Source: an uncultured Stenotrophomonas sp. (GTDB lineage: Bacteria > Pseudomonadota > Gammaproteobacteria > Xanthomonadales > Xanthomonadaceae). From it: a stretch of 64,000 nt of DNA. A program made the translations under genes and the position numbers. The DNA is taken from assembly GCF_945952405.1 (NCBI RefSeq), contig NZ_CAMFIA010000004.1, positions 1 through 64,000 on the forward strand, written 5' to 3'. The notes beneath the pieces are model-generated. The model saw only the letters and a list, made by a program, of their open reading frames with translations, was not told the DNA's origin and did no database searches. Positions 38,832 through 47,752 of this stretch are shown piece after piece (position 1 is the stretch's first letter; each line of letters opens with the position of its first letter).

Positions 38832-39515
38832 ATGTCGCTCGAAGCCCCCGCCCTGGTTCCCCGCCCCTCCCTGCAGCGCCTGTTCCTGACCGGCCTGCTG
38901 ACCCTGTTGCCGATCTGGCTGACCTGGGTCGTGGTCAAGTTCGTGTTCGTGCTGCTGTCGGGCATTTCCAGCCCGCTGGTGGTACCGCTGTCCGAACAGA
39001 TCGCGACCAGCTTCCCGCATTACCTCGGCTGGGTCCGCGCCGAATGGATCCAGGACACCATCGCCCTGCTGGCCACCCTGCTGGTGATCCTGGCGGTGGG
39101 CGTCGCCAGCCGCCGCGTGCTCGGCCAGCGCCTGCTGCGCTGGGTCGGCGCGGTCATCAAGCGCATCCCGCTGGCCAGCATCATCTACGACAGTGCCAAG
39201 AAGCTGCTGGACATGCTGCAGACCGAACCGGGCAGTACCCAGCGCGTGGTGCTGATCGACTTCCCGCACCGCGACATGAAATCGGTCGGGCTGGTGACCC
39301 GCGTGATCAAGGAACACGGCAGCGACCGTGAGCTGGCCGCGGTGTACGTGCCGACCACGCCGAACCCGACCTCGGGCTACCTGGAAATCGTGCCGGTGGA
39401 GCTGCTGACGCCGACCGACTGGACCGTCGACCAGGCGATGAGCTTCATCATTTCCGGCGGCGCCGTAGCGCCGTCCAGCGTACCGTTCACCCGCGCCGGC
39501 GACCGCGCCGAATGA
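38832..39515 (+). CDS. DUF502 inner-membrane protein
   Basis: 227-aa protein with two N-terminal membrane helices (FLTGLLTLLPIWLTWVVVKF, and TIALLATLLVILAVGVAS) and a soluble C-terminal domain with VGAVIKRIPLASIIYDSAKK and VLIDFPHRDMKSVGLVTRV, the conserved DUF502 core. Function unknown; DUF502 proteins are widespread in bacteria and plants. The stop overlaps the next ATG by 4 bp (ATGA), so it is translated together with the queuosine precursor transporter. Confidence 0.9.
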   Translation: MSLEAPALVPRPSLQRLFLTGLLTLLPIWLTWVVVKFVFVLLSGISSPLVVPLSEQIATSFPHYLGWVRAEWIQDTIALLATLLVILAVGVASRRVLGQRLLRWVGAVIKRIPLASIIYDSAKKLLDMLQTEPGSTQRVVLIDFPHRDMKSVGLVTRVIKEHGSDRELAAVYVPTTPNPTSGYLEIVPVELLTPTDWTVDQAMSFIISGGAVAPSSVPFTRAGDRAE

Positions 39516-40297
39516 CCCCGGCGCCGGTCGAGCGCCCGCTGCAGGATCGCGCGGTCCTGCTGTTCATCGTGTTGTCCGCGTTCTTCTGCGGCAACGCGGT
39601 GCTGGCCGAGCTGATCGGAGTGAAGATCTTCGCACTGGAAGATACCCTCGGCATCGACCCGTTGAACTGGAACCTGTTCGGCCAGACCGGCTCGCTCAGC
39701 TTCACCGCCGGCACCCTGCTATGGCCGGTGGTGTTCATCATGACCGACACCATCAACGAGTTTTTCGGCAAGCGGGGCGTACGTTTCATCTCGTGGCTGG
39801 CGGTGGTGCTGATCGGCTACGGCTTCCTGTTCGCGTTCGCGGCCATTTCACTGGCGCCGGCCAGCTGGTGGGTGACCTCGATGGATGGCCACGGCGTCCC
39901 CGACTACCAGGCCGCGTTCGCGGCGGTGTTCGGCCAGGGCATGTGGACCATCGCCGGTTCGCTGGTGGCGTTCCTGCTCGGCCAGCTGATCGATGTGGCG
40001 GTGTTCCATCGCATCCGCCGGGCGACCGGCGAGCGCCATGTGTGGCTGCGCGCGACCGGTTCGACCGCGATCTCGCAGGTGGTGGACAGTTTCGTGGTGA
40101 TCTGGATCGCCTTCGTGCTGGGCCCGCAGCACTGGCCGACCTCGCTGTTCCTGGCGGTGGCCAGCGTCAACTACATCTACAAGATGGGTTTTGCGATCGC
40201 ATTGATCCCGTTGCTGTACCTGATGCGGCGTGCGATCACCCGTTATCTGGGCGCCGAGCGCGCAGCCGCGCTGCGCACCGCGGCCGCGGCTGACTGA
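39512..40297 (+). CDS. Queuosine precursor transporter (YhhQ/VUT family)
   Basis: 261-aa inner-membrane importer of preQ0/preQ1 or queuine for tRNA queuosine modification. About six membrane helices; the family signature ITDTINEFFGKR-like segment (MTDTINEFFGKRGVR) and AISQVVDSFVVIWIAF with conserved Asp are both present, as is GQLIDVAVFHRIRR. The N-terminal LSAFFCGNAVLAELIGVKIF matches the first YhhQ helix. Overlaps DUF502 by 4 bp. Family call is firm; exact precursor unknown. Confidence 0.92.
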   Translation: MTPAPVERPLQDRAVLLFIVLSAFFCGNAVLAELIGVKIFALEDTLGIDPLNWNLFGQTGSLSFTAGTLLWPVVFIMTDTINEFFGKRGVRFISWLAVVLIGYGFLFAFAAISLAPASWWVTSMDGHGVPDYQAAFAAVFGQGMWTIAGSLVAFLLGQLIDVAVFHRIRRATGERHVWLRATGSTAISQVVDSFVVIWIAFVLGPQHWPTSLFLAVASVNYIYKMGFAIALIPLLYLMRRAITRYLGAERAAALRTAAAAD

Positions 40298-40391
40298 AGC
40301 CCCAGCGACGGCAAGCTGACTGCGCCTTCACGCTGGCCGTACGCGGCCGGATCGTGCAAGCTCCACGGTCTGTGTTCCACGGAAGCTCCTG

Positions 40392-42332
40392 ATGCCGCAT
40401 CCCACCCGCGTCCTGGCCGCCGCCATCGCCGCGTTGTTCCTGTTCAGCGCCGTTCCGTCGGCCGAAGCAGCGAAAAAGAAGGCCAGCCGCCCTGCCGCCG
40501 CGCAGACCCGCCAGGCTGCCAAGCCCAAAGCCAAGCCCGCCCGCGCCAGCGCGCCGGCCCGTGGCAGTTCGGCGCGCCGCGCCGCGCCGCGCCCGGTCGC
40601 AGCGGCCCGTGCCGTGCCCAAGCAGGTGCAGCTGGAGCGCCTGTATGACGAATACTGGGATGCCTCGATGCGGTTGAACCCGCTGCAGGCCACCTTCCAG
40701 GGCGAACCACGCTACAACGACCAGCTGCCCAACATCCTGTCCGCGGCCTGGCGCCAGCAGTCGCACGACTTCACCACCGAATGGCTGGGCAAGGTCGAGA
40801 AACTCGGCAGTGACGGCCTGCAGGGCCAGGATCTGCTCAGCTACGAGATCTTCGTGCGCGATGCACGCGCATCGCTGGCCGCCGAGCGCTATCCGAGCTG
40901 GATGATGCCGATCAGCCAGTACTACAACGTCGGCAGCATCATGGCCATCCTCGGCTCCGGTGCCGGCGCGCAACCGTTCAACACGGTGCAGGACTACGAC
41001 ACCTGGTCGCGTCGCTCGCTCGGTATTCCCGAGCTGTTCGACCAGGCCATCGACAACATGCGCCAGGGCATGAAGGCCGGCGTGGTGCAGCCGCGCGACC
41101 TGATGGAGAAAGTGCTGCCGCAGCTGGATGCGGTGATCAAGCCGAGCGCGGAAGAGAGCATCTTCTGGTCGCCGATCCGCACCATGCCAGCCACCATCGC
41201 GGCCGAGGACAAGGCGCGCATCAGCGCCGAGTACAAGCGCATGATCGAGCTGCGCATCATGCCCGCCTACCGCGCCCTGCGCGGCTTCATCGCCACCGAG
41301 TACCTGCCCGCCACCCGCGCCAGCAGTGGCCTTGGAGCGTTGCCTGATGGCCAGGCCTGGTATGCCAACCTGATCGTGCAGACCACCGCCAGCGACCAGA
41401 CCGCAGCGCAGCTGCATGCGCTGGGCGAACAGCGCGTGCAGGAGTTGCAGGCGCAGATCGCCACGGTGATGAAGGACGCCAGGCTGCGGGGCACGCAGAC
41501 CAAGCTGCTGCGCAGCATGCGCAACGACCGCCAGTTCCAGTACGGCGACGCCACCGCGCTGATCAGCCGTTACCGCCAGGTGCAGCAGCAGGTCAACGCA
41601 CGCCTGCCGCAGGTGCTGGACACCCTGCCCAGGTCAACGCTGGAAGTGCGCGCGGTGGAACCGGAGCGGGCACTGACCGCGGCGGCGGCGGCCTACCAGC
41701 CGTCGCCGGCCGGGCAGCCGGGCGTGCTCTATGTGAACACCCGTGACCTGCCCAGCCGCAAGCGCTGGAACGTACCGGTGCAATACCTGCACGAAGCGAT
41801 TCCCGGACACCACGTGCAGCTCGGCCTGCAGCAGGAACTGGCCAAGCTGCCACGCTTCCGCCGTCTGGGCGGCGACCTCGCCTTCGTCGAAGGCTGGGGT
41901 CTGTACGCCGAAACCCTGGGCGAGGAGCTGGGCATCTACACCGATCCCTACGACCGCATCGGCTACCTGTACTCGCGCCTGCTGCGCGCCGCCCGCGTGG
42001 TGGCCGATACCGGCGTGAACGCGCAGGGCTGGAGCAAGCAGCAGGCCGTTGCCTACCTGCAGAAGACCGTGGACATGAGCAGCGAAGACGCCAACGCCGA
42101 AGTCGAGCGGATCATGGCCCAGCCCGGCCAGGCGCTGTCCAACGTGGCCGGCCTGACCACCATCGTCGCCCTGCGCGACAAGGCCAGGGCACGCCAGGGT
42201 GCGGCATTCGACCTGCGTCGTTTCCACGCCGAACTGCTGAAGGACGGCTCGATGCCGCTGGATGTGCTGGATCGAAAGATGGAACGCTGGATGGCCCAGC
42301 CGCCCAGCACCGCCCCCGCCCCTTCGCCCTGA
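40392..42332 (+). CDS. DUF885 family exported hydrolase
   Basis: 646-aa exported protein. A signal peptide (about 1-27, ending SAEA-A) is followed by a basic Lys/Ala/Pro linker (KKKASRPAAAQTRQ and onward), then the helical DUF885 domain. LHEAIPGHHVQ starting at His467 is an HExxxxHH zinc-site-like motif characteristic of DUF885, with a downstream FVEGWGLYAETLGEEL helix supplying further acidic ligands. Family members are thought to be metallo-carboxypeptidase-like. Shine-Dalgarno GGAAG is 6 nt before the ATG. It is followed after 17 bp by the beta-lactamase-like gene. Confidence 0.87.
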   Translation: MPHPTRVLAAAIAALFLFSAVPSAEAAKKKASRPAAAQTRQAAKPKAKPARASAPARGSSARRAAPRPVAAARAVPKQVQLERLYDEYWDASMRLNPLQATFQGEPRYNDQLPNILSAAWRQQSHDFTTEWLGKVEKLGSDGLQGQDLLSYEIFVRDARASLAAERYPSWMMPISQYYNVGSIMAILGSGAGAQPFNTVQDYDTWSRRSLGIPELFDQAIDNMRQGMKAGVVQPRDLMEKVLPQLDAVIKPSAEESIFWSPIRTMPATIAAEDKARISAEYKRMIELRIMPAYRALRGFIATEYLPATRASSGLGALPDGQAWYANLIVQTTASDQTAAQLHALGEQRVQELQAQIATVMKDARLRGTQTKLLRSMRNDRQFQYGDATALISRYRQVQQQVNARLPQVLDTLPRSTLEVRAVEPERALTAAAAAYQPSPAGQPGVLYVNTRDLPSRKRWNVPVQYLHEAIPGHHVQLGLQQELAKLPRFRRLGGDLAFVEGWGLYAETLGEELGIYTDPYDRIGYLYSRLLRAARVVADTGVNAQGWSKQQAVAYLQKTVDMSSEDANAEVERIMAQPGQALSNVAGLTTIVALRDKARARQGAAFDLRRFHAELLKDGSMPLDVLDRKMERWMAQPPSTAPAPSP

Positions 42333-42349
42333 CCTCCAGCGGAGCCACC

Positions 42350-43420
42350 ATGCGCCCTGCCGCCGTCCTGTTCGCCGCCGTGCTGGGCCTGCTGCCGCTG
42401 GCCAGCTCCGCCGCACCGGTGCTGACCCCGCCGGATGCGGGCATCGATGGCCTGATGCAGGCATACGATGGACAGGTGCCCGGCGCCGCCGTGCTGGTGC
42501 TGCATGATGGGCAGCCGGTGTTCCGCCGTGGCTACGGCCTGGCGGTGGTGGAAGACGGCACCGCGGTCACCGCGGCCAGCAACTTCCGGCTGGCCTCGGT
42601 CAGCAAGCAGTTCACCGCGGCGGCCATACTGCTGCTGGTGCAAGACGGCCGCCTCGGCCTGGACCAGCCGGCCCGGCGCTGGCTGCCGGAACTGCCGCCG
42701 GCCGCAGCAGGCATCACCCTCCGGCAGCTGCTGTCGCATACCAGCGGCCTGCTCGACTATGAAGAGCTGATGGATCCGGCCGACACCCGCCAGGTCCACG
42801 ATGCCGATGTGCTGGCCCTGCTGTCGCGCCAGCCGCGCCTGAACTTCGCCGCCGGGACGCAGTACCGCTACAGCAACAGCGGCTATGCGCTGCTGGCGCT
42901 GATCGTCAGCCGTGCCTCCGGCCAGGCGTTCGCGGAGTTCCTGCAGCAGCGCATCTTCGGCCCGCTCGGCATGGCCCACACCGTGGCCCACCAGGACGGT
43001 GTCGATATCGTCGCCGAACGCGCCTATGGCTACAGCTGGATCGACGGCCACTGGCAGCGCACCGACCAGAGCACCACCAGCGCCGTGCTTGGCGATGGCG
43101 GCATCTACTCCTCGCTGGACGACCTCGCGCGCTGGGATGCGGCGCTGTACGACGATCGCCTGCTGACCCAGGCCTCGCGCCGCGCGATGTTCAGCCCGGC
43201 GACAACCACGCCCGAAGCGGACGTGCCGCACTACGGCTTCGGCTGGCGCCTGAACGGCCCGGTGCAGTGGCACAGCGGCGAGAGCATCGGCTTCCGCAAC
43301 GTGATCGTCCGCCATCCGGAACAGCGCTTGACCGTGATCGTGCTGAGTAACCGCAACGACCCCGAACCCTATCCGCTGGCGCGGGCGATCGCCCAGCGCT
43401 GGCTGGACAGCCTGCAATGA
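42350..43420 (+). CDS. Exported serine hydrolase of the beta-lactamase/class C fold
   Basis: 356-aa exported protein. After a signal peptide (cleavage near SSA-A, about 22) come the three beta-lactamase-fold motifs: SVSK at 83-86 (nucleophile Ser and Lys), YSN in RYSNSGYALL (about 175), and HSGE in place of KTG near 308. This pattern is typical of PF00144 esterases/D-aminopeptidases and penicillin-binding-protein-like hydrolases more than true AmpC enzymes, so resistance should not be assumed. GGAG lies 5 nt before the ATG. It overlaps the VOC gene start by 4 bp. Confidence 0.88.
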   Translation: MRPAAVLFAAVLGLLPLASSAAPVLTPPDAGIDGLMQAYDGQVPGAAVLVLHDGQPVFRRGYGLAVVEDGTAVTAASNFRLASVSKQFTAAAILLLVQDGRLGLDQPARRWLPELPPAAAGITLRQLLSHTSGLLDYEELMDPADTRQVHDADVLALLSRQPRLNFAAGTQYRYSNSGYALLALIVSRASGQAFAEFLQQRIFGPLGMAHTVAHQDGVDIVAERAYGYSWIDGHWQRTDQSTTSAVLGDGGIYSSLDDLARWDAALYDDRLLTQASRRAMFSPATTTPEADVPHYGFGWRLNGPVQWHSGESIGFRNVIVRHPEQRLTVIVLSNRNDPEPYPLARAIAQRWLDSLQ

Positions 43421-43821
43421 CCGACGTCGCCTCCCCCCTGCTGGGCCTCCACCACGCTGCGCTGATCTGCAGCGACTACGCCCGCTCCAGGGACTTCTAC
43501 GTGCGCGTGCTGGGCCTGCGCGTGCTGGCCGAGAACCATCGCAGCGCGCGCGACTCGTGGAAACTGGACCTGGCACTGCCCGACGGCAGCCAACTGGAAC
43601 TGTTCTCCTTCCCCGCGCCGCCGCCCCGTCCCAGCCGCCCCGAGGCCCAGGGCCTGCGCCACCTCGCGTTCCGGGTTGCCCGGCTGGAACCGTTCATCCA
43701 GCACCTGGCCAGCCAGGGCGTGGACTGCGAGCCGATCCGGGTGGACGAATACACCGGCCGCCGCTTCACCTTCTTCGCTGACCCGGATGGCCTCCCGCTG
43801 GAGCTGTACGAAGCCGGTTGA
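43417..43821 (+). CDS. VOC-family protein (glyoxalase I-like, YaeR type)
   Basis: 134-aa small metal-binding protein. LHHAALICSDYARSRDFYVRVLG is the first VOC betaalphabetabeta module with a His metal ligand, and the second module has LRHLAFRVARLEPFIQHL and FFADPDGLPLELYE with Glu ligand, as in the GloA2/YaeR subgroup. Probably a lyase or isomerase on small metabolites; substrate unknown. It overlaps the beta-lactamase-like gene (ATGA). A 41-bp perfect palindrome begins 7 bp after its stop codon. Confidence 0.87.
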   Translation: MTDVASPLLGLHHAALICSDYARSRDFYVRVLGLRVLAENHRSARDSWKLDLALPDGSQLELFSFPAPPPRPSRPEAQGLRHLAFRVARLEPFIQHLASQGVDCEPIRVDEYTGRRFTFFADPDGLPLELYEAG

Positions 43822-43828
43822 GCGCGAT

Positions 43829-43869
43829 GGGGTCAGATCCCTTTTCCTCTGGAAAAGGGATCTGACCCC
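43829..43869. repeat. GGGGTC palindrome, type A (perfect)
   Basis: Arms GGGGTCAGATCCCTTTTCC and GGAAAAGGGATCTGACCCC (19 bp, perfect) enclose TCT. The element sits directly behind the VOC gene and could act as a bidirectional terminator. Related copies are at 47703, 61053 and 63667. Confidence 0.9.
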
Positions 43870-43915
43870 GGTCATCCCAATCCGGCCAACCCCCTTCCCC
43901 ATACCCCGCCGAATG

Positions 43916-43936
43916 GGTATACAGTCGGCGTATACC
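43916..43936. promoter_or_regulatory. Operator-like inverted repeat upstream of the DUF2147 gene
   Basis: GGTATAC-AGTCGGC-GTATACC, perfect 7-bp arms with a 7-bp spacer, 34 bp before the ATG. Either TATAC half could also be part of a -10 box, so a bound repressor would block transcription. Confidence 0.5.
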
Positions 43937-43970
43937 GGCACCGTGCCGGAATGAACCCTGGGAGGGGACC

Positions 43971-44414
43971 ATGCGCAAGACCTTCAAGACCCTGCTGCTG
44001 GCGCTGCCGCTGTGCCTGGCCGCACTTTCGGCGCAGGCCGCCGACGGCGCCGCCGGACGCTGGAAGACCATCGACGACAAGACCGGCAAGGTGAAGTCGA
44101 TCGTCGAGATCACCCAGGCCGCCAACGGCACGCTGACCGGCAAGGTGGTCGACATCCTGCACTCGGACAAGGGTCCCAATCCGGTCTGCGACGGCTGTGA
44201 AGGCGCCAACAAGAACAAGCCGGTGAAGGGCATGACCATTCTCTGGAACCTGAAGGCCGACGGCGCCAACAAGTGGTCCGGCGGCACCATCCTCGACCCG
44301 GCCAACGGCAAGACCTACAAGTCGAAGATGGAGCTGCAGCCCGGCGGCACCAAGCTGGACGTGTCCGGCTGCATCGCCTTCATCTGCCGCGCACAGACCT
44401 GGCAGCGCGAATAA
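43971..44414 (+). CDS. DUF2147 exported protein
   Basis: 147-aa exported protein. A signal peptide (LLLALPLCLAALSAQA) is followed by the DUF2147 domain: GRWKTIDDKTGKVKSIVEIT at the start, GKVVDILHSDKGPNPVCDGC with a CDGCEG Cys pair, and DPANGKTYKSKMELQPGG. The fold is a lipocalin-like beta-barrel of unknown ligand. Shine-Dalgarno GGGAGGGG lies 4-5 nt before the ATG. An operator-like inverted repeat lies upstream; a UUCG-loop hairpin follows. Confidence 0.9.
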   Translation: MRKTFKTLLLALPLCLAALSAQAADGAAGRWKTIDDKTGKVKSIVEITQAANGTLTGKVVDILHSDKGPNPVCDGCEGANKNKPVKGMTILWNLKADGANKWSGGTILDPANGKTYKSKMELQPGGTKLDVSGCIAFICRAQTWQRE

Positions 44415-44439
44415 GCGCCCCGGCCCCCGCTTCATCCCC

Positions 44440-44463
44440 GTGACCCGGCTTCGGCCGGGTCAC
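44440..44463 (+). terminator. UUCG-loop hairpin after the DUF2147 gene
   Basis: GTGACCCGGC-TTCG-GCCGGGTCAC: perfect 10-bp stem with a stable UUCG tetraloop, 25 bp after the stop codon. The following CTCGTTG is a poor T-run. Confidence 0.65.
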
Positions 44464-44516
44464 CTCGTTGCGGGCATGCGATACTCTGCGGTTCCCCTCG
44501 GCTTCACCCCGCGACC

Positions 44517-46592
44517 ATGACCCGTACCGCGCTCGTCACCACCGCCCTGCCCTACGCCAACGGCCCGCTGCACCTGGGCCACCTGGTCGGCTACATCCAG
44601 GCCGACATCTGGGTGCGTGCGCGGCGAATGAGCGGCGGCAAGGCCTGGTTCGTCTGCGCCGACGACACCCATGGCACGCCGATCATGCTGGCCGCGGAAA
44701 AGGCCGGGGTCACCCCGGAAACCTTCATCGCCAACATCCAGGCCAGCCACGAACGTGACTTCGCCGCCTTCGGCGTGGCCTTCGACCACTACGACTCGAC
44801 CAACTCGGCAGCCAACCAGGCGCTGACCGAGCAGTTCTACCTGAAGCTGGAAGCGAACGGCCACATCAGCCGCCGCTCGGTGGCACAGTTCTATGACCCG
44901 GCCAAGGGCATGTTCCTGCCCGACCGCTACGTCAAGGGCATCTGCCCGAACTGCGGCAGCCCCGACCAGTACGGCGACAACTGCGAAGTCTGTGGCGCCA
45001 CCTATGCGCCGACCGACCTGAAGGACCCGCGCTCGGTCATTTCCGGTGCCACGCCGGAAATGCGCGATTCGGAGCACTTCTTCTTCGAGGTCGGCCATTT
45101 CGACGCCTTCCTGCGCGAATGGCTGGCCGGCGACGTGGCCCTGCCCGGCGTGAAGGCCAAGCTGGGTGAGTGGCTCAATGCCGACGGTGGCCTGCGCGCG
45201 TGGGACATCTCGCGCGATGCGCCCTATTTCGGCTTCCAGATTCCCGGCCAGCCGGGCAAGTACTTCTACGTCTGGCTGGACGCGCCGATCGGCTACCTGT
45301 CCAGTTTCCAGACTCTGTGCGGCAAGCTCGGCGAAGACTTCGAGGCGCATCTGCGCGCCGGCACCGCCACCGAGCTGCACCACTTCATCGGCAAGGACAT
45401 CGTCAACTTCCACGGCCTGTTCTGGCCGGCCGTGCTGCACGGCACCGGTCACCGCGCGCCGACCCGCCTGCACGTCAACGGCTACCTGACCGTGGACGGT
45501 GCCAAGATGAGCAAGTCGCGCGGCACCTTCGTGATGGCACGCACCTTCCTCGACGCCGGCCTGGAGCCGGAAGCGCTGCGCTATTACTACGCCGCCAAGT
45601 CCGGCGGCGGCGTCGACGATCTCGACCTCAACCTGGGCGACTTCATCGCCCGCGTCAACGCCGACCTGGTCGGCAAGTTCGTCAACCTGGCCAGCCGCTG
45701 CGCCGGCTTCATCAGCAAGCGCTTCGACGGCCAGCTGGCCGCGCAGTTGCCCGATGCAGCGCAGTACCAGCGCTTCGTCGATGGCCTGGCGCCGATCCGC
45801 GAGGCCTACGAGCGCAACGATCCGGCGGCGGCGATCCGCCTGACCATGACCCTGGCCGACGAAGCCAACCGCTACATCGACGACGTCAAGCCGTGGGTCA
45901 TCGCCAAGCAGGAGGGCCAGGACGCGCAGCTGCAGGCCGTATGCAGCCAGGGCCTGAACCTGTTCCGCGTGCTGGTCACCGCGCTGAAGCCGGTGCTGCC
46001 GGCCACCGCCGTGCAGGCCGAGGCCTTCCTCGCTGCGCCGGTGAGCGACTGGACCGACCTGGTGCAGCCCCTGCTGGACCATCGCATCACCGAGTACACC
46101 CCGCTGTTCACCCGTATCGACCCGAAGAAGATTGACGCCATGATCGACGCCTCCAAGGACACCCTGCAGCCGGCCGCCGCTGCCGCCCCCGCCGCCAAGG
46201 TTGAAGCCGCCAAGCCGGTCGCCCCGGCCAAGGACGAAGCCAACAGCGCCGCCGCTCCGGCCTATATCGGCATCGACGATTTCGCCAAGCTCGACCTGCG
46301 CATCGGCAAGGTGCTGGCATGCGAGTTCGTGGAAGGCTCGGACAAGCTGCTGCGCTTTGAACTGGACGCCGGCGAGCTGGGCACGCGCCAGATCTTCTCC
46401 GGCATCCGCGGCAGCTACGGCGAGCCGGAAGCGCTGGTCGGCCGCAGCGTGGTGTTCATCGCCAACCTGGCGCCGCGCAAGATGCGCTTCGGCCTGAGCG
46501 AAGGCATGATCCTGTCGGCCGGTTTCGACGGTGGCGCGCTGGCGCTGCTGGACGCCGACAGTGGTGCACAGCCGGGCATGCCGGTCCGCTGA
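44517..46592 (+). CDS. metG: Methionyl-tRNA synthetase
   Basis: Class I synthetase charging both initiator and elongator tRNA-Met. The 691-aa product has the HLGH form of the HIGH motif in YANGPLHLGHLVGYIQADIW, zinc knuckle cysteines CPNCGSPDQYGDNCEVCG, and KMSKSRGTF. A Pro/Ala/Lys linker leads to a C-terminal Trbp111-like tRNA-binding domain (DFAKLDLRIGKVLACEFVEG, ANLAPRKMRFGLSEGMIL), as in the dimeric E. coli type. No clear Shine-Dalgarno. It is followed by a HAD phosphatase and the RnfB-like gene on the same strand. Confidence 0.97.
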   Translation: MTRTALVTTALPYANGPLHLGHLVGYIQADIWVRARRMSGGKAWFVCADDTHGTPIMLAAEKAGVTPETFIANIQASHERDFAAFGVAFDHYDSTNSAANQALTEQFYLKLEANGHISRRSVAQFYDPAKGMFLPDRYVKGICPNCGSPDQYGDNCEVCGATYAPTDLKDPRSVISGATPEMRDSEHFFFEVGHFDAFLREWLAGDVALPGVKAKLGEWLNADGGLRAWDISRDAPYFGFQIPGQPGKYFYVWLDAPIGYLSSFQTLCGKLGEDFEAHLRAGTATELHHFIGKDIVNFHGLFWPAVLHGTGHRAPTRLHVNGYLTVDGAKMSKSRGTFVMARTFLDAGLEPEALRYYYAAKSGGGVDDLDLNLGDFIARVNADLVGKFVNLASRCAGFISKRFDGQLAAQLPDAAQYQRFVDGLAPIREAYERNDPAAAIRLTMTLADEANRYIDDVKPWVIAKQEGQDAQLQAVCSQGLNLFRVLVTALKPVLPATAVQAEAFLAAPVSDWTDLVQPLLDHRITEYTPLFTRIDPKKIDAMIDASKDTLQPAAAAAPAAKVEAAKPVAPAKDEANSAAAPAYIGIDDFAKLDLRIGKVLACEFVEGSDKLLRFELDAGELGTRQIFSGIRGSYGEPEALVGRSVVFIANLAPRKMRFGLSEGMILSAGFDGGALALLDADSGAQPGMPVR

Positions 46593-46670
46593 TGCCCGCA
46601 AGCGGGCGTGGCCCCGGCCGCGCCCGCTGCCAGCACCGGCCACGGCAGCAATCGCGAGGGAGACGACGGA

Positions 46671-47261
46671 ATGGAACTGGCGCTGTTCGACTTCGACCAC
46701 ACCGTGACCACCTGCGATACCTATGGCCGGTTCCTGCGCCGCGTGGCCACCGCCGAGCAGTTGGCGCAGGCCTGGTGGAAAGTCGGCCCATGGCTGGCAG
46801 CGTACAAGCTGAAGCTGATCTCGGCCGAACGCATCCGCGCACGGGTGACCCGCCTGACCTTCAGCGACCGCCACAGTGACGACATCGCCACCCTGGCCGA
46901 CGGTTTCTCGCGTGAGTTCCTGCCCGACGTGGTGCGCCCGGAAATGCTGGAGCAGATCCGCTGGCACAAGCAGCAGCAGCACACCGTGGTGATCGTGTCC
47001 GGCTCACTGGACCTGTACCTCAGACCGTGGTGCGAACAGCTGGGACTGCAGCTGATCTGCAACCGGCTGGAAAGCCAGGACGGTCGCCTGACCGGCCGCT
47101 ATGCGGGCGGTGACTGCGGTCCGCGCAAGGTCGAGCACATCCGCCGCCAGTTCGATCTGTCGCGCTACGTGCGCATCCATGCCTACGGTGACAGTTCCGA
47201 GGACCGGCCGATGCTGGCGCTGGCGCACGAGCGCTGGTTCCGCGGCAAACCGATGAAATGA
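46671..47261 (+). CDS. HAD-IB phosphatase (phosphoserine-phosphatase-like)
   Basis: 196-aa cytoplasmic phosphatase. The nucleophile motif FDFDHT (Asp7, Asp9) at the N-terminus, [14 protein letters not shown] as motif II (Ser/Thr), and the later [13 protein letters not shown] motif with the acidic pair define a HAD subfamily IB enzyme. A Lys contact is supplied by GPRKVEHI. Substrate unknown; relatives act on phosphoserine or small phospho-lipids. GAGGGAG precedes the ATG at 46671, which is preferred over an upstream ATG that would add a low-complexity leader. Confidence 0.88.
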   Translation: MELALFDFDHTVTTCDTYGRFLRRVATAEQLAQAWWKVGPWLAAYKLKLISAERIRARVTRLTFSDRHSDDIATLADGFSREFLPDVVRPEMLEQIRWHKQQQHTVVIVSGSLDLYLRPWCEQLGLQLICNRLESQDGRLTGRYAGGDCGPRKVEHIRRQFDLSRYVRIHAYGDSSEDRPMLALAHERWFRGKPMK

Positions 47262-47286
47262 CCCTGACGCGCAGCCTTCGCCACGC

Positions 47287-47739
47287 ATGAGCCTGATCCC
47301 ACCCCTGACCGAACGCCTCGACCGCCTGCTGCCGCAGACCCAATGCGGGCAATGCGGCTATGACGGCTGCCGCCCGTACGCGCAGGCCATGGCGCGTGGC
47401 GAAGTGGGGGTCGAGCGCTGCCCGCCGGGGGGCGATGCCGGCGCCCGCGCACTGGCGCAGGTGCTGGGTGTCGCTGCGGTTCCGTTCGATCGCGCGCGCG
47501 GCGAACACAAGCCGCCGCAGGTCGCATTGATCGTGGAGGCCGACTGCATCGGATGCACCAAGTGCATCCAGGCCTGTCCGGTGGATGCCATCGTCGGCGG
47601 CGCCAAGTACATGCACACGGTGATTGCCGATCTGTGCACCGGCTGCGAGCTGTGCATCCCGCCCTGCCCGGTGGACTGCATCGAGCTGCTGCCGGCACAG
47701 CCGGGGTCAGATCCCTTTTCCTCTGGAAACGCGATCTGA
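47287..47739 (+). CDS. Orphan RnfB-like iron-sulfur protein with a repeat-derived tail
   Basis: 150-aa protein. [17 protein letters not shown] is the RnfB Fe-S N-terminal (PF04060-type) domain; two ferredoxin-type CxxCxxCxxxCP clusters follow ([12 protein letters not shown] and [12 protein letters not shown]). It lacks the N-terminal membrane helix of true RnfB/RsxB and is not accompanied by rnfA, C, D, G or E here, so it probably serves as a soluble ferredoxin-like carrier. The last 11 codons and the stop are encoded by a GGGGTC-type palindrome (47703-47743), which gives a C-terminus [11 protein letters not shown] of repeat origin. Confidence 0.85.
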   Translation: MSLIPPLTERLDRLLPQTQCGQCGYDGCRPYAQAMARGEVGVERCPPGGDAGARALAQVLGVAAVPFDRARGEHKPPQVALIVEADCIGCTKCIQACPVDAIVGGAKYMHTVIADLCTGCELCIPPCPVDCIELLPAQPGSDPFSSGNAI

Positions 47740-47743
47740 CCCC
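47703..47743. repeat. GGGGTC palindrome, type A, overlapping the RnfB-like 3' end
   Basis: GGGGTCAGATCCCTTTTCC-TCT-GGAAACGCGATCTGACCCC. Compared with the perfect copy at 43829 the right arm has two changes (A to C at 47730 and G to C at 47732). The TGA in this arm is the stop codon of the RnfB-like gene. Confidence 0.9.
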
Positions 47744-47752
47744 GTCAAGGGA

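Noticed and set aside
42350..43420. Call of a beta-lactamase resistance gene
   Set aside because: The third motif is HSG rather than KTG, and the protein fits the broad PF00144 hydrolase group; no evidence for antibiotic hydrolysis.
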